Assembly (NCBI GenBank): GCA_023525975.1
Contig: CM042029.1
Location: 81,450,849-81,514,848, forward strand
DNA: 64,000 bases
Reading direction: 5' to 3'
Origin: Smallanthus sonchifolius
Taxonomy: Eukaryota > Streptophyta > Magnoliopsida > Asterales > Asteraceae
Below, one piece after another: positions 45,766 to 57,411 of this stretch (position 1 is the first letter of the stretch; every line of letters begins with the position of its first letter). A model generated the notes under the pieces. It made no database searches. It was not told where the DNA came from and saw nothing but the letters and a program-made list of their open reading frames with translations. Both the position numbers and the translations under genes were made by a program.

Positions 45766-46687
45766 TTAGTGAGGAGCGGGAAATTGTTTGGGATTATGTT
45801 TGCGTAGGAACAGTTAATCACCAGATCTAATATAAAGATTTACTGTAACATATTCTAAAAATTTAAAGATGAGGAATAGGGACATAGACTCTGGTGGAGA
45901 AGTGAAATTGGAGAATTTTCTATATTTTCTTTAAATTTAAGGATGATGATGGAAATAAAGATCTCAATAGGAATACTTTTATAAGTTTTCCTCATAATAA
46001 GTGGGTAATTAACTTAGTAATAGAAGTAAGATTTAGATATAGTTCTGAATAGACTAGGTAACGCATATTTAATTATTAAATTGTGTATCGTGATGCGTTT
46101 TTATCACAATAACATCTTAGGTTAGTCGATCCATTTTAGTCGGATCCTTTTATATAACGGTTTGTTTCAACCCTAATCAATCCCTTTTAGTCGGATCTGA
46201 ATTTACTCTTCCTTAAAAGGAAGAGTCGGCGTCCAATAGATATTTTTTTAAAATTTTTTTTCCTTTTTTTCATTTGTTTTATAATATTTTTCGAAATTAT
46301 CAACAAAAAGATTGTTTTTGTGAAGTTGGTTTACTCCCTTGCCATTTAGAGAAACCACTTAGGTTCGATTCTTGCAAGTTTTCTCTCTTTCTTTTCTTTT
46401 CTTTTTTAGCCTTTTTTTTACGATTATTTTGTCCTTTAGTAATTATATTTCCAAAATTTTATCAAATCTTTTGTTTGGTGTTTTATCTACTGCGCGTCTT
46501 CTTGGTTTGGAACACGGGTTCAAATCCTGCTCTTCAAAAAAAAGGGTTTTTTGCCTTCTTTTTTTCCTTTTAGTTTTCTTATATTTTTAATTTTAGATTA
46601 CTTTTCTAAATTATTAGGCCTTAATGTACGAGACATAATGCTTTTTTTCTATTTATGTTTCAATCTCTAAAACCGATCCGCATCAAC
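45766..46687. other. T-rich spacer, no gene seen
   Basis: Long T and TTTTC runs between 46245 and 46590 generate hydrophobic open frames (46274-46573, 46372-46590) that are compositional and not genes. The palindrome CTTCCTTAAAAGGAAG at 46209-46224 may mark the 5' side of the Helitron ending at 47103, but this is unproven. Confidence 0.45.
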
Positions 46688-47040
46688 TTCATACGTTTAT
46701 TTTATATACTTAACCACGTGAATGTCACCGTCACAACGCGTGTAACAAAGTTCGCAAACGCACCCTTAGCCACGTTAATGTCATCGTACCGCTCCACTGC
46801 AAGCACGCGGCTTTTATGGTTTTCGACGAGCCGAAGCGATAATGACCAAACTATATCCAAAAACGATCTGTAGCTTCATACGTTTCTTTTATATACTTAA
46901 CCACGTGAATGTCAGCTCCATAACACGTGTAACGAAGTTTGCAAGCGCACCTGTAGACATGTTAATGTCGTCGTACGGCTCCACCGCAACGCGCAACTTT
47001 TATGGTTTTGGACGAGCCGAATCGATAACGACCAAATTAC
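46688..47040. repeat. Tandem duplication, about 186-bp unit
   Basis: Unit 1 starts CTTCATACGTTTATTTTATA at 46688 and unit 2 CTTCATACGTTTCTTTTATA at 46874. Both continue CTTAACCACGTGAATGTCA, GTAACRAAGTT and TTTTATGGTTTT. Divergence is roughly one base in ten by eye. Confidence 0.75.
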
Positions 47041-47073
47041 TACTGTCACATAGCGGGAAAAAGTGATAAAAAC

Positions 47074-47103
47074 TCGCGCTACGAAGTGCGGGGGAAAAAC
47101 TAG
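47074..47103 (+). mobile_element. Helitron 3' terminus
   Basis: A GC-rich hairpin-like motif (CGCGCTACGAAGTGCG) is followed 10 bases later by CTAG (47100-47103) and T. The upstream extent, probably including the tandem duplication, is not fixed. Confidence 0.55.
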
Positions 47104-47709
47104 TTTAGATTATTCCTCAAAATGGCTCGTTTTGATTCGTATACAGTATAGACTGTTACCCCGCCCAACCTAACCCGTCTATGTCATTAGAGCAATTCAG
47201 AATATAGAAATTTAAAATTTGTTAATATTGTAATTATATTTTTGTCACAAGAATATTTTTTAGCAGTTTATTTATTTTTATTAGTATTATAATATATTGA
47301 TGAAATTGATATTGCTTATAATAAAAACAGGGCACTAAACTGCAACATCAATTTTCTAAAAAGACAAGGAACCCCACAAATGGCCCACAATAACATGATT
47401 AAACCAAGCATGAAGACATAAACATGTACCAGAAATTCATATGGATTATATTATGATCCAATATTTAGTATGTGCAAAGAAGCCACCATTGGATATATTT
47501 TTTTCTTTTTTCATATGTAAATTGTAATCTAACAACTTTAATTAAAACCGCAACTGAGATTTACCTAGAGAACACATGTACTAGGTAATTGCATGAGGTG
47601 CATCATGCATGTTGCTTATTTTTCCACCATGGGCATGCATGCGCATCCTTTAGATCGAAGAACCTGTATGAGATCAATGAAACAAAATAGTCGATATGCC
47701 CAAGTATAA

Positions 47710-48129
47710 TCACAAACCGTCTAGCTCAAACAAACTAGGTTGGGCTGCAGCCGGAGGTGATTCAAGCTGCAGTGGGACGGGTTTACCTTGGTCATCATTT
47801 GGAGTCTCAAGTATCTCGAATGACTGGCCCGGTGAGTCATCACTGTCCACTGGCTCCTCCACCTCTACTTGTGGTTCGGGTTGGTTGGGTTGGTCAACTG
47901 GTGGTAGTTCAAGTGGTTGGTATTTGGGCTTGTTCTTCTCTAGGAGGAAGTATGTGGTGCAATACCAAAATAACAGAATTCTACTTTGGGCCATCACCGT
48001 CTCAGATATGTTGCTGCCCCCAAAAGAAAGCCTCTCTAGAGCCTGAAACGGGTTTCGGTCAGGTAGGTTGACTAACGGGTCAAAACGGATCCGGCTTGAA
48101 ACGGGCCGGGGTGGTTGACGTTGACCCAT
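47710..48129 (-). CDS. Uncharacterised 139-residue protein
   Basis: The open frame from ATG at 48129 has a basic N-terminus (MGQRQPPRPVSSRIRF), a central hydrophobic patch with aromatic residues (MAQSRILLFWYCTTYFLLEK, about residues 46-65) and an acidic, Pro/Gln/Glu-rich tail ending FELDGL. The complementary strand is also open, which is compositional. Amino-acid patterning (a conserved-looking NPFQALERLSFGGSNISET core next to a disordered acidic tail) suggests a real plant gene, but I do not recognise the family. The upstream 100 bases are AT-rich, and a SINE-like sequence lies about 200 bp upstream. It could be a single-exon gene or one exon of a larger or dead gene. Confidence 0.5.
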   Translation of the reverse strand: MGQRQPPRPVSSRIRFDPLVNLPDRNPFQALERLSFGGSNISETVMAQSRILLFWYCTTYFLLEKNKPKYQPLELPPVDQPNQPEPQVEVEEPVDSDDSPGQSFEILETPNDDQGKPVPLQLESPPAAAQPSLFELDGL

Positions 48130-48329
48130 GAAAACTTTTTGTCCTTTTTAAGTGAAATTATAATAATATTTGTCCTTTGAATCATGAAATTTTTTTGAAC
48201 TTAAATCATATGAAAAAGTATATTTTCGTTAGCTTTTTAAAAGTGTAAGGATTTAATGATGCAAAAAACAAGGTTTTAAAAATAATAAAATCTAGCGACT
48301 TAGGTCTGGTGGTCATTTGCCATCAGGCC

Positions 48330-48495
48330 TTTGGTCTGGTGGTCAGGGGGTTTTGCCTTAAGGCTTTCCTCCTGTGGAGGTCTCAGATTCAATCCTCATA
48401 AGGTGCACTTCATAATTTCATGAACACCCTCTGTGGCAGGACTTGAACTCTGGGCTAGGTGAGGTTAGCGACATCTTAACCGACATGCCGTTCTA
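48330..48495 (+). mobile_element. SINE-like element, different family
   Basis: GGTCTGGTGGTCAGGGGGTT resembles box A and AGATTCAATCC resembles box B, about 45 bases apart. An A-rich end follows at 48490. A partial repeat of the head (GGTCTGGTGGTCATTTG) lies just upstream at 48303. No target duplication was found. Confidence 0.5.
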
Positions 48496-48849
48496 AAAAA
48501 GAAAAGAAATTGAATCATTCAAAAATAAAGTTCAGGGACTTATGTACAAATTTAGCGGAAGTCCTTAGGGTTACTTTGATTTTCAAAAATTGCTCAACCT
48601 AAGTTTTTCAATAAATACAGCCTTAAATAGGTTGTATACGTCTTTTGACCCATTTGGCACGTTTCCCTTTTACCCATATATTTTTATGCGACCCATTTGA
48701 GATAAAAAGAAGACCCGATTCGACCCATTTCTACATGACTAAGGATGCTGTGATTCAGTCACCTGTTCTCCGGATTGAATATCATAAGAATGCTCATGAT
48801 CAAACTGAAGGCCTTCAAATTCATTAATGCAAAGTCCCTGAAACGCCCT

Positions 48850-50340
48850 GACACAAGGTGTGGTGATGTGTGTAAAGTGTATATAGAATTTAATAAAAAA
48901 AATTTCACACAACGGTGTTTTAAATAAAGAAACGATTGTCACCTTAGGACTAACTACACACACAATAGGCAAGTGCACATATCGTATAAGTAGTATAGTT
49001 TTAGGCAAGAACTGAGTATCGATCCGTGGACACGATAGCTCCTGATAATAAACCTTTGTCACTGTCTAGCCGATCAAAGTAGAAGATTTGATATTTTTGT
49101 GTTTTTAAACTAAAATAACTAACAATTTGACTAATCAAAGAAAGAAGGAAAAGATGAAGATAACCAATCAAGGGAAGATATCACTTGGACTTTGAATCGA
49201 CTTAGCAACACAATAACAACAAGCACAAACTCATGGTGAGATCAATTTCTACACATGGTACATGGAGGTAGACTAGACTCCCGTCAAGGCTATCTAATCA
49301 TATAACTCTTCGGAAAGCTAGAACGATAAACACACAATAGCCATCTAAAGTTATGCATGAAGAACCAATGATACAATTATGTCAAGATTTAAGATGAACA
49401 AGACTCCCGTCAGGGTTATCAAATTCCACAAATCTTTGGAAAGTTAGCACGATAAACACACGGTAACCACCTCAAAATGCGTAAAGTAGACAAAGCTATG
49501 ACCAATCTTCAACTCATGAACATCATATCACGATTACAAAACCTATAAGTTCACGCTAATAAACCAAAGAATTTCATAACCAATGACAAGATAAATTCAT
49601 AACATACACCACAGTTTTCTCAAACATAAACATAAGGATGCACATTTGTCCAATCTTACTAGATAATCAACCTTAATCCACCGTTCCTAGTCGAATGCGA
49701 CAACAAATACATACAAGATATGCAAATATGTGAATAAATGCTATAACACATACGGTTTTCCAAGATAATATGGTTACCACACCCACAAGGTTAACTAAAT
49801 CATCAAACTATAGCAAATACACACATTCATTGAAGAGTAATCAAGCATCATCATGAAATTGACATAATCAACACCAATAGTTGTGTACAAGTTGTTAAAG
49901 CATGCTAAGTTTCATCTAATCCAAGTGATAATACGAGTTTAGCCCATAAACCTTACAAAAACCACAACCAAGCTCAAGAACATGAAAGAAAACATGATAG
50001 AACTAGTAATTAAACCAAGAAAATGAGAATATGCGGGTTGTAGGATGTTAAATCTTCCTTGAATGTGTTAGATCTTCAATCTCAGCCTTCAATCTCCCAA
50101 GATCTGCTCGAAATCACCAAGGCACTTGAGAGAACTAGGGTTTTTAGTTTAAAATTGAATCCCCAAAAAATGAGAGAGAATTGGGGTTAAAAAGAGGAAT
50201 CTGCGTCTACACATGGCCATGTCCGAAAGTGACATGCCCATGTGGACCATCTGATCAACACATCATGTAGTGTTCTCAGCAACATTGGCTCACATGGCCA
50301 TGTCAGAATTTGACATGGCCATGTCAGAAATTTTTATTTT
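48850..50340. repeat. Unclassified retroelement-like repeat
   Basis: The text around 48970-49060 (AAGTGCACATATCGTATAAG, GAGTATCGATCC) and the palindromic CATGGCCATGTC words near 50215-50325 are common in plant LTR-retrotransposon non-coding regions. A diverged duplication of about 120 bp lies at 49265-49480 (each with AGACTCCCGTCA and ACGATAAACACAC). I find no coding domain and no paired LTR. Confidence 0.45.
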
Positions 50341-51373
50341 TTTGAAATTTTTTTAAGTCTTGAGTTTTTAACCAAAAATCACCACGTTCCCACCGAGAGC
50401 TGCAATATTCAAATTAAACACAAATAAGTGTCCGAACCAAAGGATTTGCAACAAAAAACAATTAAAATGAGGGGAAATATGTATTATTTACATGTGTATT
50501 TATTAACATATCATGCGGTGTCTGAGGGGGGACTGGTATTGAAGGTGGTCACGTACTTCAACTTGGTCAACGGGAACTTTACTCTCGGTGAAGGTGTCCG
50601 AGGACTCGTCGATGAGCATTTATGATCTATCCCGGGAGTGTCACAAAGACATGAAGCTGCAAAGAAATTTGTTGCTCCCGCTTATCTAGTTGTCAGAACA
50701 CAAAGTTAAAAGACCATGCGATCGCGTTCAAAACTCAGCGTATTTGTGCCATAAATCCAATAACTTCTTCAGCGCCTTGTGCCTGAATCAGGGTCACCAA
50801 TACCCCAAGTCTGGCAAATGGGTCATCAACGCCCTAGAGCTGATAAATGTTGAACGGATCGTGGGAATATATTGGTTGTTGTGATATGGAACTATCTACT
50901 GATCGCCAAAAAGGGTAATGGACATGTCCAAGTGGTGGATCAATGTGTATATGAGCGTCGCTTTGCCAAATCTAAAGCACATCTAATGTCCGGGGTTATG
51001 CCCAGGTAAGTACAACAACTACACGAGGACGTGCAAACGTGCATGGTTTGGTGGTTAGAGAATGTGATAAATTCCATCTTGTAGTCAAATAGAGACCAAT
51101 AATTTAGTGATAAATTTCACCACGTAGATTACTCAAACTCCTCGTGTGATTTTTCACGTACTTTGAGCCTATATGTATAACTAATCCTTCTAACTTCTAC
51201 TTTGATAACTATCACCTCCAAACAAGAATATAATCAACATTATTATACTTATCAATATTTTAAAACCGTAGTTAAAGAAGCAAATATATAACATTATTAC
51301 CAACTATTACATCGTAATGAGCAATTTAATAGTATCTATCTTAATCTTTTTCACGTGTCCTAGGTTCATCACC
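50341..51373. other. Spacer with unrecognised coding-like text
   Basis: Between 50520 and 51005 base composition is gene-like (for example VVTYFNLVNGNFTLGEGVRGLVDEHL at 50550-50622), but frames are broken and I cannot name a family. GGGAGTGTCACA near 50635 resembles a minus-strand Tekay LTR start without further support. Confidence 0.35.
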
Positions 51374-51763
51374 TTATTGCCCTGGTGGTTGAACAAGACG
51401 GGAAAACGTGTATATCATAGTTACTTTTTCACTGACTTTACCGACAACCGGATAGAACTCGATAAAATCCCCAACTTTTAAGTTATTATCTCTAATGATT
51501 GGAAGGATATTTTCGAACATATATCCGTCTGCTTCTAGTCTAAACCGGGCATTGCTAGATTTTCTATCAATCATGTTGTTCAAAACAACTTCAAGCTCGA
51601 GACCTTCTTCGCAGACTCTTCTTTTCAAATCGACACTCATATGTTCTATTAAACCGGACTCAACGTCACTCTGAGGCAAATGGATTTTTCCTTGGTTGCT
51701 CATGTCAGTATTAGTGAGCTCTTTGAATATCATCCTGCTTAGATAGTATTCCATTTTCTGCAC
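51374..51763 (-). CDS. B3-like DNA-binding domain, single exon or gene fragment
   Basis: The frame reads KELTNTDMSNQGKIHLPQSDVESGL, then an acidic linker, ARFRLEADGYMFENILPIIRDNNLKVGDFIEFYPVVG. This follows the B3 pattern: an entry L-x-N-x-D-x-S-x-x-G-x-I-x-LP, a hydrophobic strand, and the exit L-K-x-G-D-F-I-x-F-Y. It resembles the small plant B3 proteins (REM-like) more than ARF or LAV proteins. B3 domains bind DNA in the nucleus. At 129 residues it is a bare domain. A possible acceptor (GAGGTGCAG at 51772-51764) just before the frame means upstream exons may exist or have been lost. The assignment is by pattern only. Confidence 0.5.
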   Translation of the reverse strand: MQKMEYYLSRMIFKELTNTDMSNQGKIHLPQSDVESGLIEHMSVDLKRRVCEEGLELEVVLNNMIDRKSSNARFRLEADGYMFENILPIIRDNNLKVGDFIEFYPVVGKVSEKVTMIYTFSRLVQPPGQ

Positions 51764-52639
51764 CTCGATCGTAAAGTATGTTTACGTCTATGTTGAATGA
51801 ATATCCAGATATATGCATACAATGTATTTCACATTAATTGCTTTAGATTACTTTTTTTTATTAGACATTATGACTAGTTTAATGTCGAGCATCCTAAATA
51901 TATACTTTGATTAGAAACTAAGCGATATCTTATTGCAAAAAACATATTACTTTTTTTATTAGTCATTATGAAAATGGGACGACACTATTTTGAAAGCTAT
52001 CATACGATTTTGGAAATACGTAACCTACATGAAAAACCAAGAAAAGAATAGAACCATTAAGAGTGTTGAATGGTTCAGCATTGGTTCCAAAGCTGAACTA
52101 TTAAGAGGTAAAATGAAACATTAAGAGTACGGCTTTTAGTGAAACAAACGCCCTTATCTCTGACCGATTCAAAGGTAAGCCTCTTAATGAAATCATTAAA
52201 AGACTACCAACCAGCCCTAAGTCTTTAATAACAATGTTTTTGTTATATTTTATGTTGTAATACTTAATTCTTGTACGTGATATATGTTATCTTTTGATTA
52301 TTTACAAATATATTTAACTTTTGGATAATTTATGCAAAAAGCTACACTATAGTTTTACACAAAACAAAGCTACAACAGTTTTATCTTATTCCTAGTAAAT
52401 ACTAATAAAAAAAGGTTATTAGAAAATGCAACATATAATCATTTGTGGTAAAAAATACAACATATATATCTCCTCATGCGTGAAACACTCTACTTATTTT
52501 ACTATTATTTTATCAGAGTTTAATGCGAAAAACGGGTCCCAGATTTAACAAAACCTCGCCATAATGGCTAAGACAACCTTTTTCATTTATAACAATATTA
52601 TTTTACAAAAGGATAATATAATTACATTATCCTATATAG
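51764..52639. other. AT-rich spacer, no gene seen
   Basis: No frame or repeat with support. It would hold the promoter or upstream exons of the B3-like exon if that gene is real. Confidence 0.45.
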
Positions 52640-54431
52640 GGATCTTTCAACTCTGACCAGTCTCGTCCATAGGAAGCTCTATTCCACGTGCTTCTTTCCT
52701 GCAGTGTTTGAAAAATGTTTTTGAATTAGCTTACACTAAGTAAGTAAACTGTATCGTTCATTTTATTATGAACCATTTAGGTTCTTATTGTTCAAGTTTT
52801 CAGGGGCCTCGTGCCAACGTGACCATCTCCGGACGTACCTCCGGCCACGCTTTTAGTATATTTATGGGTATGCTAACCCCCTCGCAACTATCACAGGCCT
52901 CTGCCTCCGGTCTGAGAATTGGCAAGGTCCTTATACTCGTCAGTATAGGCATCCTCGCATTTGTCACGAAGACTTATTCATTCCTCAGCCACATAGGCTT
53001 TTACTCTTTTAGCCCCGAAGGCCTAGAGTTTACTCTTTCAACCCCGAAGACCTAGAGTTTACTCTTTCAGCCCCGAAGGCCTAGAGTTTCCTTTTCTCTT
53101 ATTGAGATCCACCTCTCTGGCCGGGTATCTCATTTCATTTGGGACCTTCAGTATCTTTGACTCACAGCCTCCTAAATGTATCAAGCATTTGTTTTCATTT
53201 TCAAGTATATGCTTGATTTATTCACCAACCAGTCGTCACCTTAAAACTTCGTAACGGTTTCTCCACGACGCATTAGAAGGGTTTATATATAGGAAGTACC
53301 AGCGACGTATCCACCACCCCTCTAACACTTCGTGAGTACTCCGTTATTCCATTTTAGGGTTTAGACTCGTTCCATCATACTCATTCATGTTTGCACGTAT
53401 CATCATGCATTCACGTAATCATCATGCATTTCACGTATTCATATTTATCATGCATGGTATACTTTCATCTCATATTCGTATTCGTCATATATTGTAAACT
53501 GGGGTGATTTTCCTTCCAGAGCAGTACCTCCAACAGAGATGTCCCTAGGAAAGAGCGACGGGTCTGGAGAGATTTATACACCGCTCTTTCCTAGACAGGA
53601 CATTCCATTTGTCAGATAACTATATACCGGTTGGATGTTCTCCCGTACGTTTACTATATTTCTTTATTCTTTATTAGCCTATACTCCTAAACATTAATAA
53701 TGGTTTCACCATGAAGTACACAAGAGGTTTATATATAGGAAGTATCAGCGGCGTATCCACCACCCCTTGGATACGTCGTGACTACTCCATTATTCCTGTT
53801 TAGTGTTTAGACTAATCTGTCATTACCCCGTACCCTCATCATATCACAAAACACATATCACATAATCACATCATATAAGCACGTATTTCACATAACTGTG
53901 TCTAGGGTATGGGTCCAGTGTACTTACATTATCCTCGAGTAGTTTCTAAGTTCGTTCCTCGTTTAGACGTTTCTCTGACTCGAACCGCACTCTCTGTGTA
54001 CCGCACTCGTAACCACCGCGCTCGTAAACGTCGTTCGAGGCTCCTCGGGAATCGTGCTAGTGTGTGTGATGGTGGTGATGTTGATTATTGTTGCTTCCAT
54101 TTGAACGACAAACTCAAGTATTTATAGGGCTGAGAAGCCACCCGTAGCGGACCGCTAAGCTCGCCTCTTGCCAGCCGTTTTCCTTGCTCGCCACGTAGCG
54201 GACCGTTATGCTTTGGGTAGCGGTCCTCTACCCAATCCTATTCAGTGAGTCACTAACCATGTGTCGCCTTCTCGCTGTCCGGACTAATTGCGGCTAGCGG
54301 ACCGTTACTGGCTTGGTAGCGGTCCGCTACCGTCCATTTTTCCCATTTCTTTTATTTTAAGTCCTTTAACTTTGGGACTTTTACATATAGCCCATGGACT
54401 TTCATTTCTTTTAAAATTTTGGGATGTTACA
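52640..54431 (-). repeat. LTR of a Tekay-like gypsy element, probably solo
   Basis: Read on the minus strand it starts TGTAACATCCC at 54431, the usual opening of this LTR class. It then carries several GTAGCGGACCGCTA palindromes (about 54140-54340) and a TATA box CTATAAATA near 54125. A 90-bp segment (TTTATATATAGGAAGTA...) occurs twice, at 53281 and 53730. Three units of about 31 bp (GCCCCGAAGGCCTAGAGTTT) sit at 53010-53090. The other end is uncertain, and neither a primer-binding site nor pol was found, so it may be a solo LTR. Confidence 0.6.
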
Positions 54432-57036
54432 TGCCGGTGAGGAACTTAATACGGATTAGAGGAGGCATAGGCCCCCTACTTTTTTGTTTAAAAGTATTGA
54501 TTTACGTTCACTGGGTTTATTTCATATTAATTCTACTATAATTGGCCCTTCCTAATCCAGATCAAAAGCCTTAATCTGTTCCACAAATTCACAAAAAAAT
54601 AGTTTTTTCCCCACTTTTTTGCTCAGAAGCATTGATTTTGGTCCACTAGATTTATTTAATATTAATTATAGTGTTTGGGCTCCTCATAATCCAGACCAAA
54701 AACCCAAATCTATTCCACAAATCCACTAAAAATTTGATTTTTTTATGTTTAGTATTTTCGACACCCGCAATTTAATTGTTCAAGTTTCGCCACTACCTCA
54801 TACAATTAAATGAAATCTAACTATATACCACTAAGAAACAAAATAAAAATCAACCATAAAAATGTATCGAAATCTATACAAGTATAAAGATGAAAATAGC
54901 ATATATAACAACTAATCATATGCTAAAGTTACAACTTCAAATTTATAGGCAAGACTTCTTCCCTATTAAACCCACAAAATATCATGTACATTTCCCCAAC
55001 ATTTTGTTGATGACCATTCCTCGTAACTCTTCAAATTTAAATCACAAGTCCTCACAATGGACATATATTACTTACAACGTTCATTTGTCGTCGCAACGTG
55101 CGGCCAAATTCTACTGGTATATATAACTTTTTATTCATTATTTTAAAATTCTTATAAGCAAAATATTTGATTTTTCTTAATAAAATAATGAGTTTCAAAC
55201 CATTCTATTCCTCAAAATGGTGAAAGCAAAGTAAATAATGAGAATCAAATGGGCAGTTTTTAAAATCCTGTGGTTTGTAAATAGGAATAGAAAGTTGAAC
55301 ATTAGTTGGGTGGGTTGGTTACAAAACCCATTTCTTTTTGTGTAATGTTCTCTGTTTTTTTATGCTAGCGGGTTGCTAGTTGTTATAATATATTGCAGAT
55401 AAAAAAAAAAGAACTAAATAAAAATGTTAACTTAGTATGGTATTTAGTTATAATGTGGTATTCGTAATGGGATGTTTATATTCGGTATAATGGATCATCA
55501 CACATCGTATTTGATGGTTTACACATGTACAAAAGGGTATTAGTTAGTTTTACTACTTTATAACGGGTCGTAACGGGTGATTTTGGGAATTTATGCCAAT
55601 TTTTTGTCATTATTCTTTGGAATGGGTCATAATATGTATACCATCTCAGCTTTAGGGTTATGTTATATCATCTTGGCTTCTTGCATTATCTTGTTTTGTT
55701 GGGTCCACTTATCAGGGCCGGCTCAACCTTTTTGAGGGCCTAAAGCAAAATAGAAATGCAGGGCTTTTTTTTTCGAATTTCATTGTTACAGAACATAATA
55801 AATAAGCACGGGTATGTTTGTCTCTTCAAACAATTTAAGAGTCGTTTTCATCATTATCTAATTTAGTATACTTAAAGAAACTTATCCAATATTTTTATAA
55901 AATAATGACTTTAGAACTAGAAAATTTACTAACCTTAATAAGTTATAATAGACTGTCAATTTGTAAAAAAAAACTCTTCTCTTACATTTAACAATGCTTA
56001 GCTGCAATGTGACGAAAATCAAAGTGTGACTGTCTTTATAGTCATAATGACACTAAACTTTGAAACATTTGAAATAAAAAAGGCTAGGCAATATGCAGAA
56101 TAACACAAAAAATAGCAATCTCTTATAATAAAAAACTAAATTTTGTGCCACTTGTCAACACCATATTCATTCTTACATCCATTCCCCCCTCTCCCAAAAC
56201 CACATTTACATCTTTTATTCAATATTTCTATATTTAGCTTATTTTAAAAAAAAAATTACATAAATAAAATTTTACCAAATCAATTTCATCATTATAACCA
56301 TTGACTCACAACTTTTTTTAAAATTTGTCATCAAAAGTGAATATTTAAAAAAAAATAGGGTATTTAAAAAAACGAGTTTTTAAAGTTTATTATCTAAAAA
56401 TGAGTTTTTAAAATTTTATCAATAAAAAACCAAAATTTGAATTTTACATACAAAATTTGAAAATACTACTTTTGTATTTTAAATAAATATGTGTTACAAT
56501 AAAATTTGCTAATATTTAATTAGTAGTTTTTTTAATTAAGTTTGATATCAAATTTGTATAAAAAAATGTGTTAAGATATTTATCAATATAATTTTAACGT
56601 TTCACCCAAATATAACCTTGACGGTTGGACCGCAGATGTGTATGTGGATGGTGATCCTAATTTCTTATATAATTTCAACACTGATTCTAAGTTACAAACA
56701 ATATTGTTGTTTCGATCTTCAGAGCTATGCATTAAATTTACTATTCAATACAAGATGCTGATTAAAAATAAAAACAAAAGTTTCCTGATATTGCCTCGTG
56801 CTGGCCACATTCCTCAACAACCAAAGTAAACTTCCATCTCTTTTGTAGTCAATTATGTTATGTATTAAGCAAATTAACATATTAGCAATAACCTTTTCTA
56901 TGTGTATTGAGAAAATTAACATATGAAACAATTACCTTCGCTCCTCTTCAACAATTAGTCACTCGATTTTCGACGTTACTTCGAGGCCCGCTTCAAATAG
57001 GACTTAGGAGAACCGGAGAATGGATGATTTTTTGCT
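54432..57036. other. AT-rich spacer with transposon-end-like text, no gene
   Basis: CAGGGCCGGCTCAACC at 55710 looks like an hAT terminal repeat, but no partner end was seen. Short frames at 54890-55126 and 56638-56829 have no convincing motif. Confidence 0.4.
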
Positions 57037-57230
57037 TATAGTGAATCTAGACTTTTCATAGTGAAGGTCTTGGGTTCGAATCCTGACAACAGCAAAAAAA
57101 GGGTATGTGGCCAGGTCAGGGGGTTTACCCAGTTGAGGGTTTCTCCCGTGGTGGGCTGCCCTAGATGTTCTAGGTGTTGCCCCGGGGAAACCCAATTATC
57201 CTAGAATATCTAGCGTTGCCGTTAAAAAAA
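57037..57230 (+). mobile_element. SINE, copy 2
   Basis: It matches copy 1 (8412-8628) in CTTGGGTTCGAATCCTG, GGTATGTGGCCAGGTCAGG, GTGGTGGGCTGCCCTAGATG and TAGAATATCTAG. An approximate target duplication, ATGATTT-TGCT, flanks it (57024-57036 and 57231-57242). The first 20 or so bases with box A appear to be missing. Confidence 0.75.
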
Positions 57231-57411
57231 ATGATTTCTGCTTTCCGGCTGCATCTAGATGACTTCGGCATTTTCCATTTCCGATTATGTCTCGCTGATT
57301 TTGCTTTTGCCGTTTCGTTTCTCGGTGATTTCTAATTTCTAGGAGACACAAGCCGCTTCACTTTTGGAAAGCAGCCTTCTGTTTCAGTAACATAAAAGCC
57401 CAACATGTAAG

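Noticed and set aside
46274..46590. Hydrophobic frames that could suggest a membrane peptide
   Set aside because: Produced by T-rich DNA (Phe/Leu/Ser runs) in several frames at once.
55710..55730. hAT-like terminal motif CAGGGCCGGCTC
   Set aside because: No matching inverted end or 8-bp duplication was located.
56638..56829. 63-codon frame ending RAGHIPQQPK, reminiscent of the C-terminus of serine carboxypeptidase-like proteins
   Set aside because: Only a few residues fit, no upstream domain is present and the flanks are AT-rich. The match is too weak to annotate.
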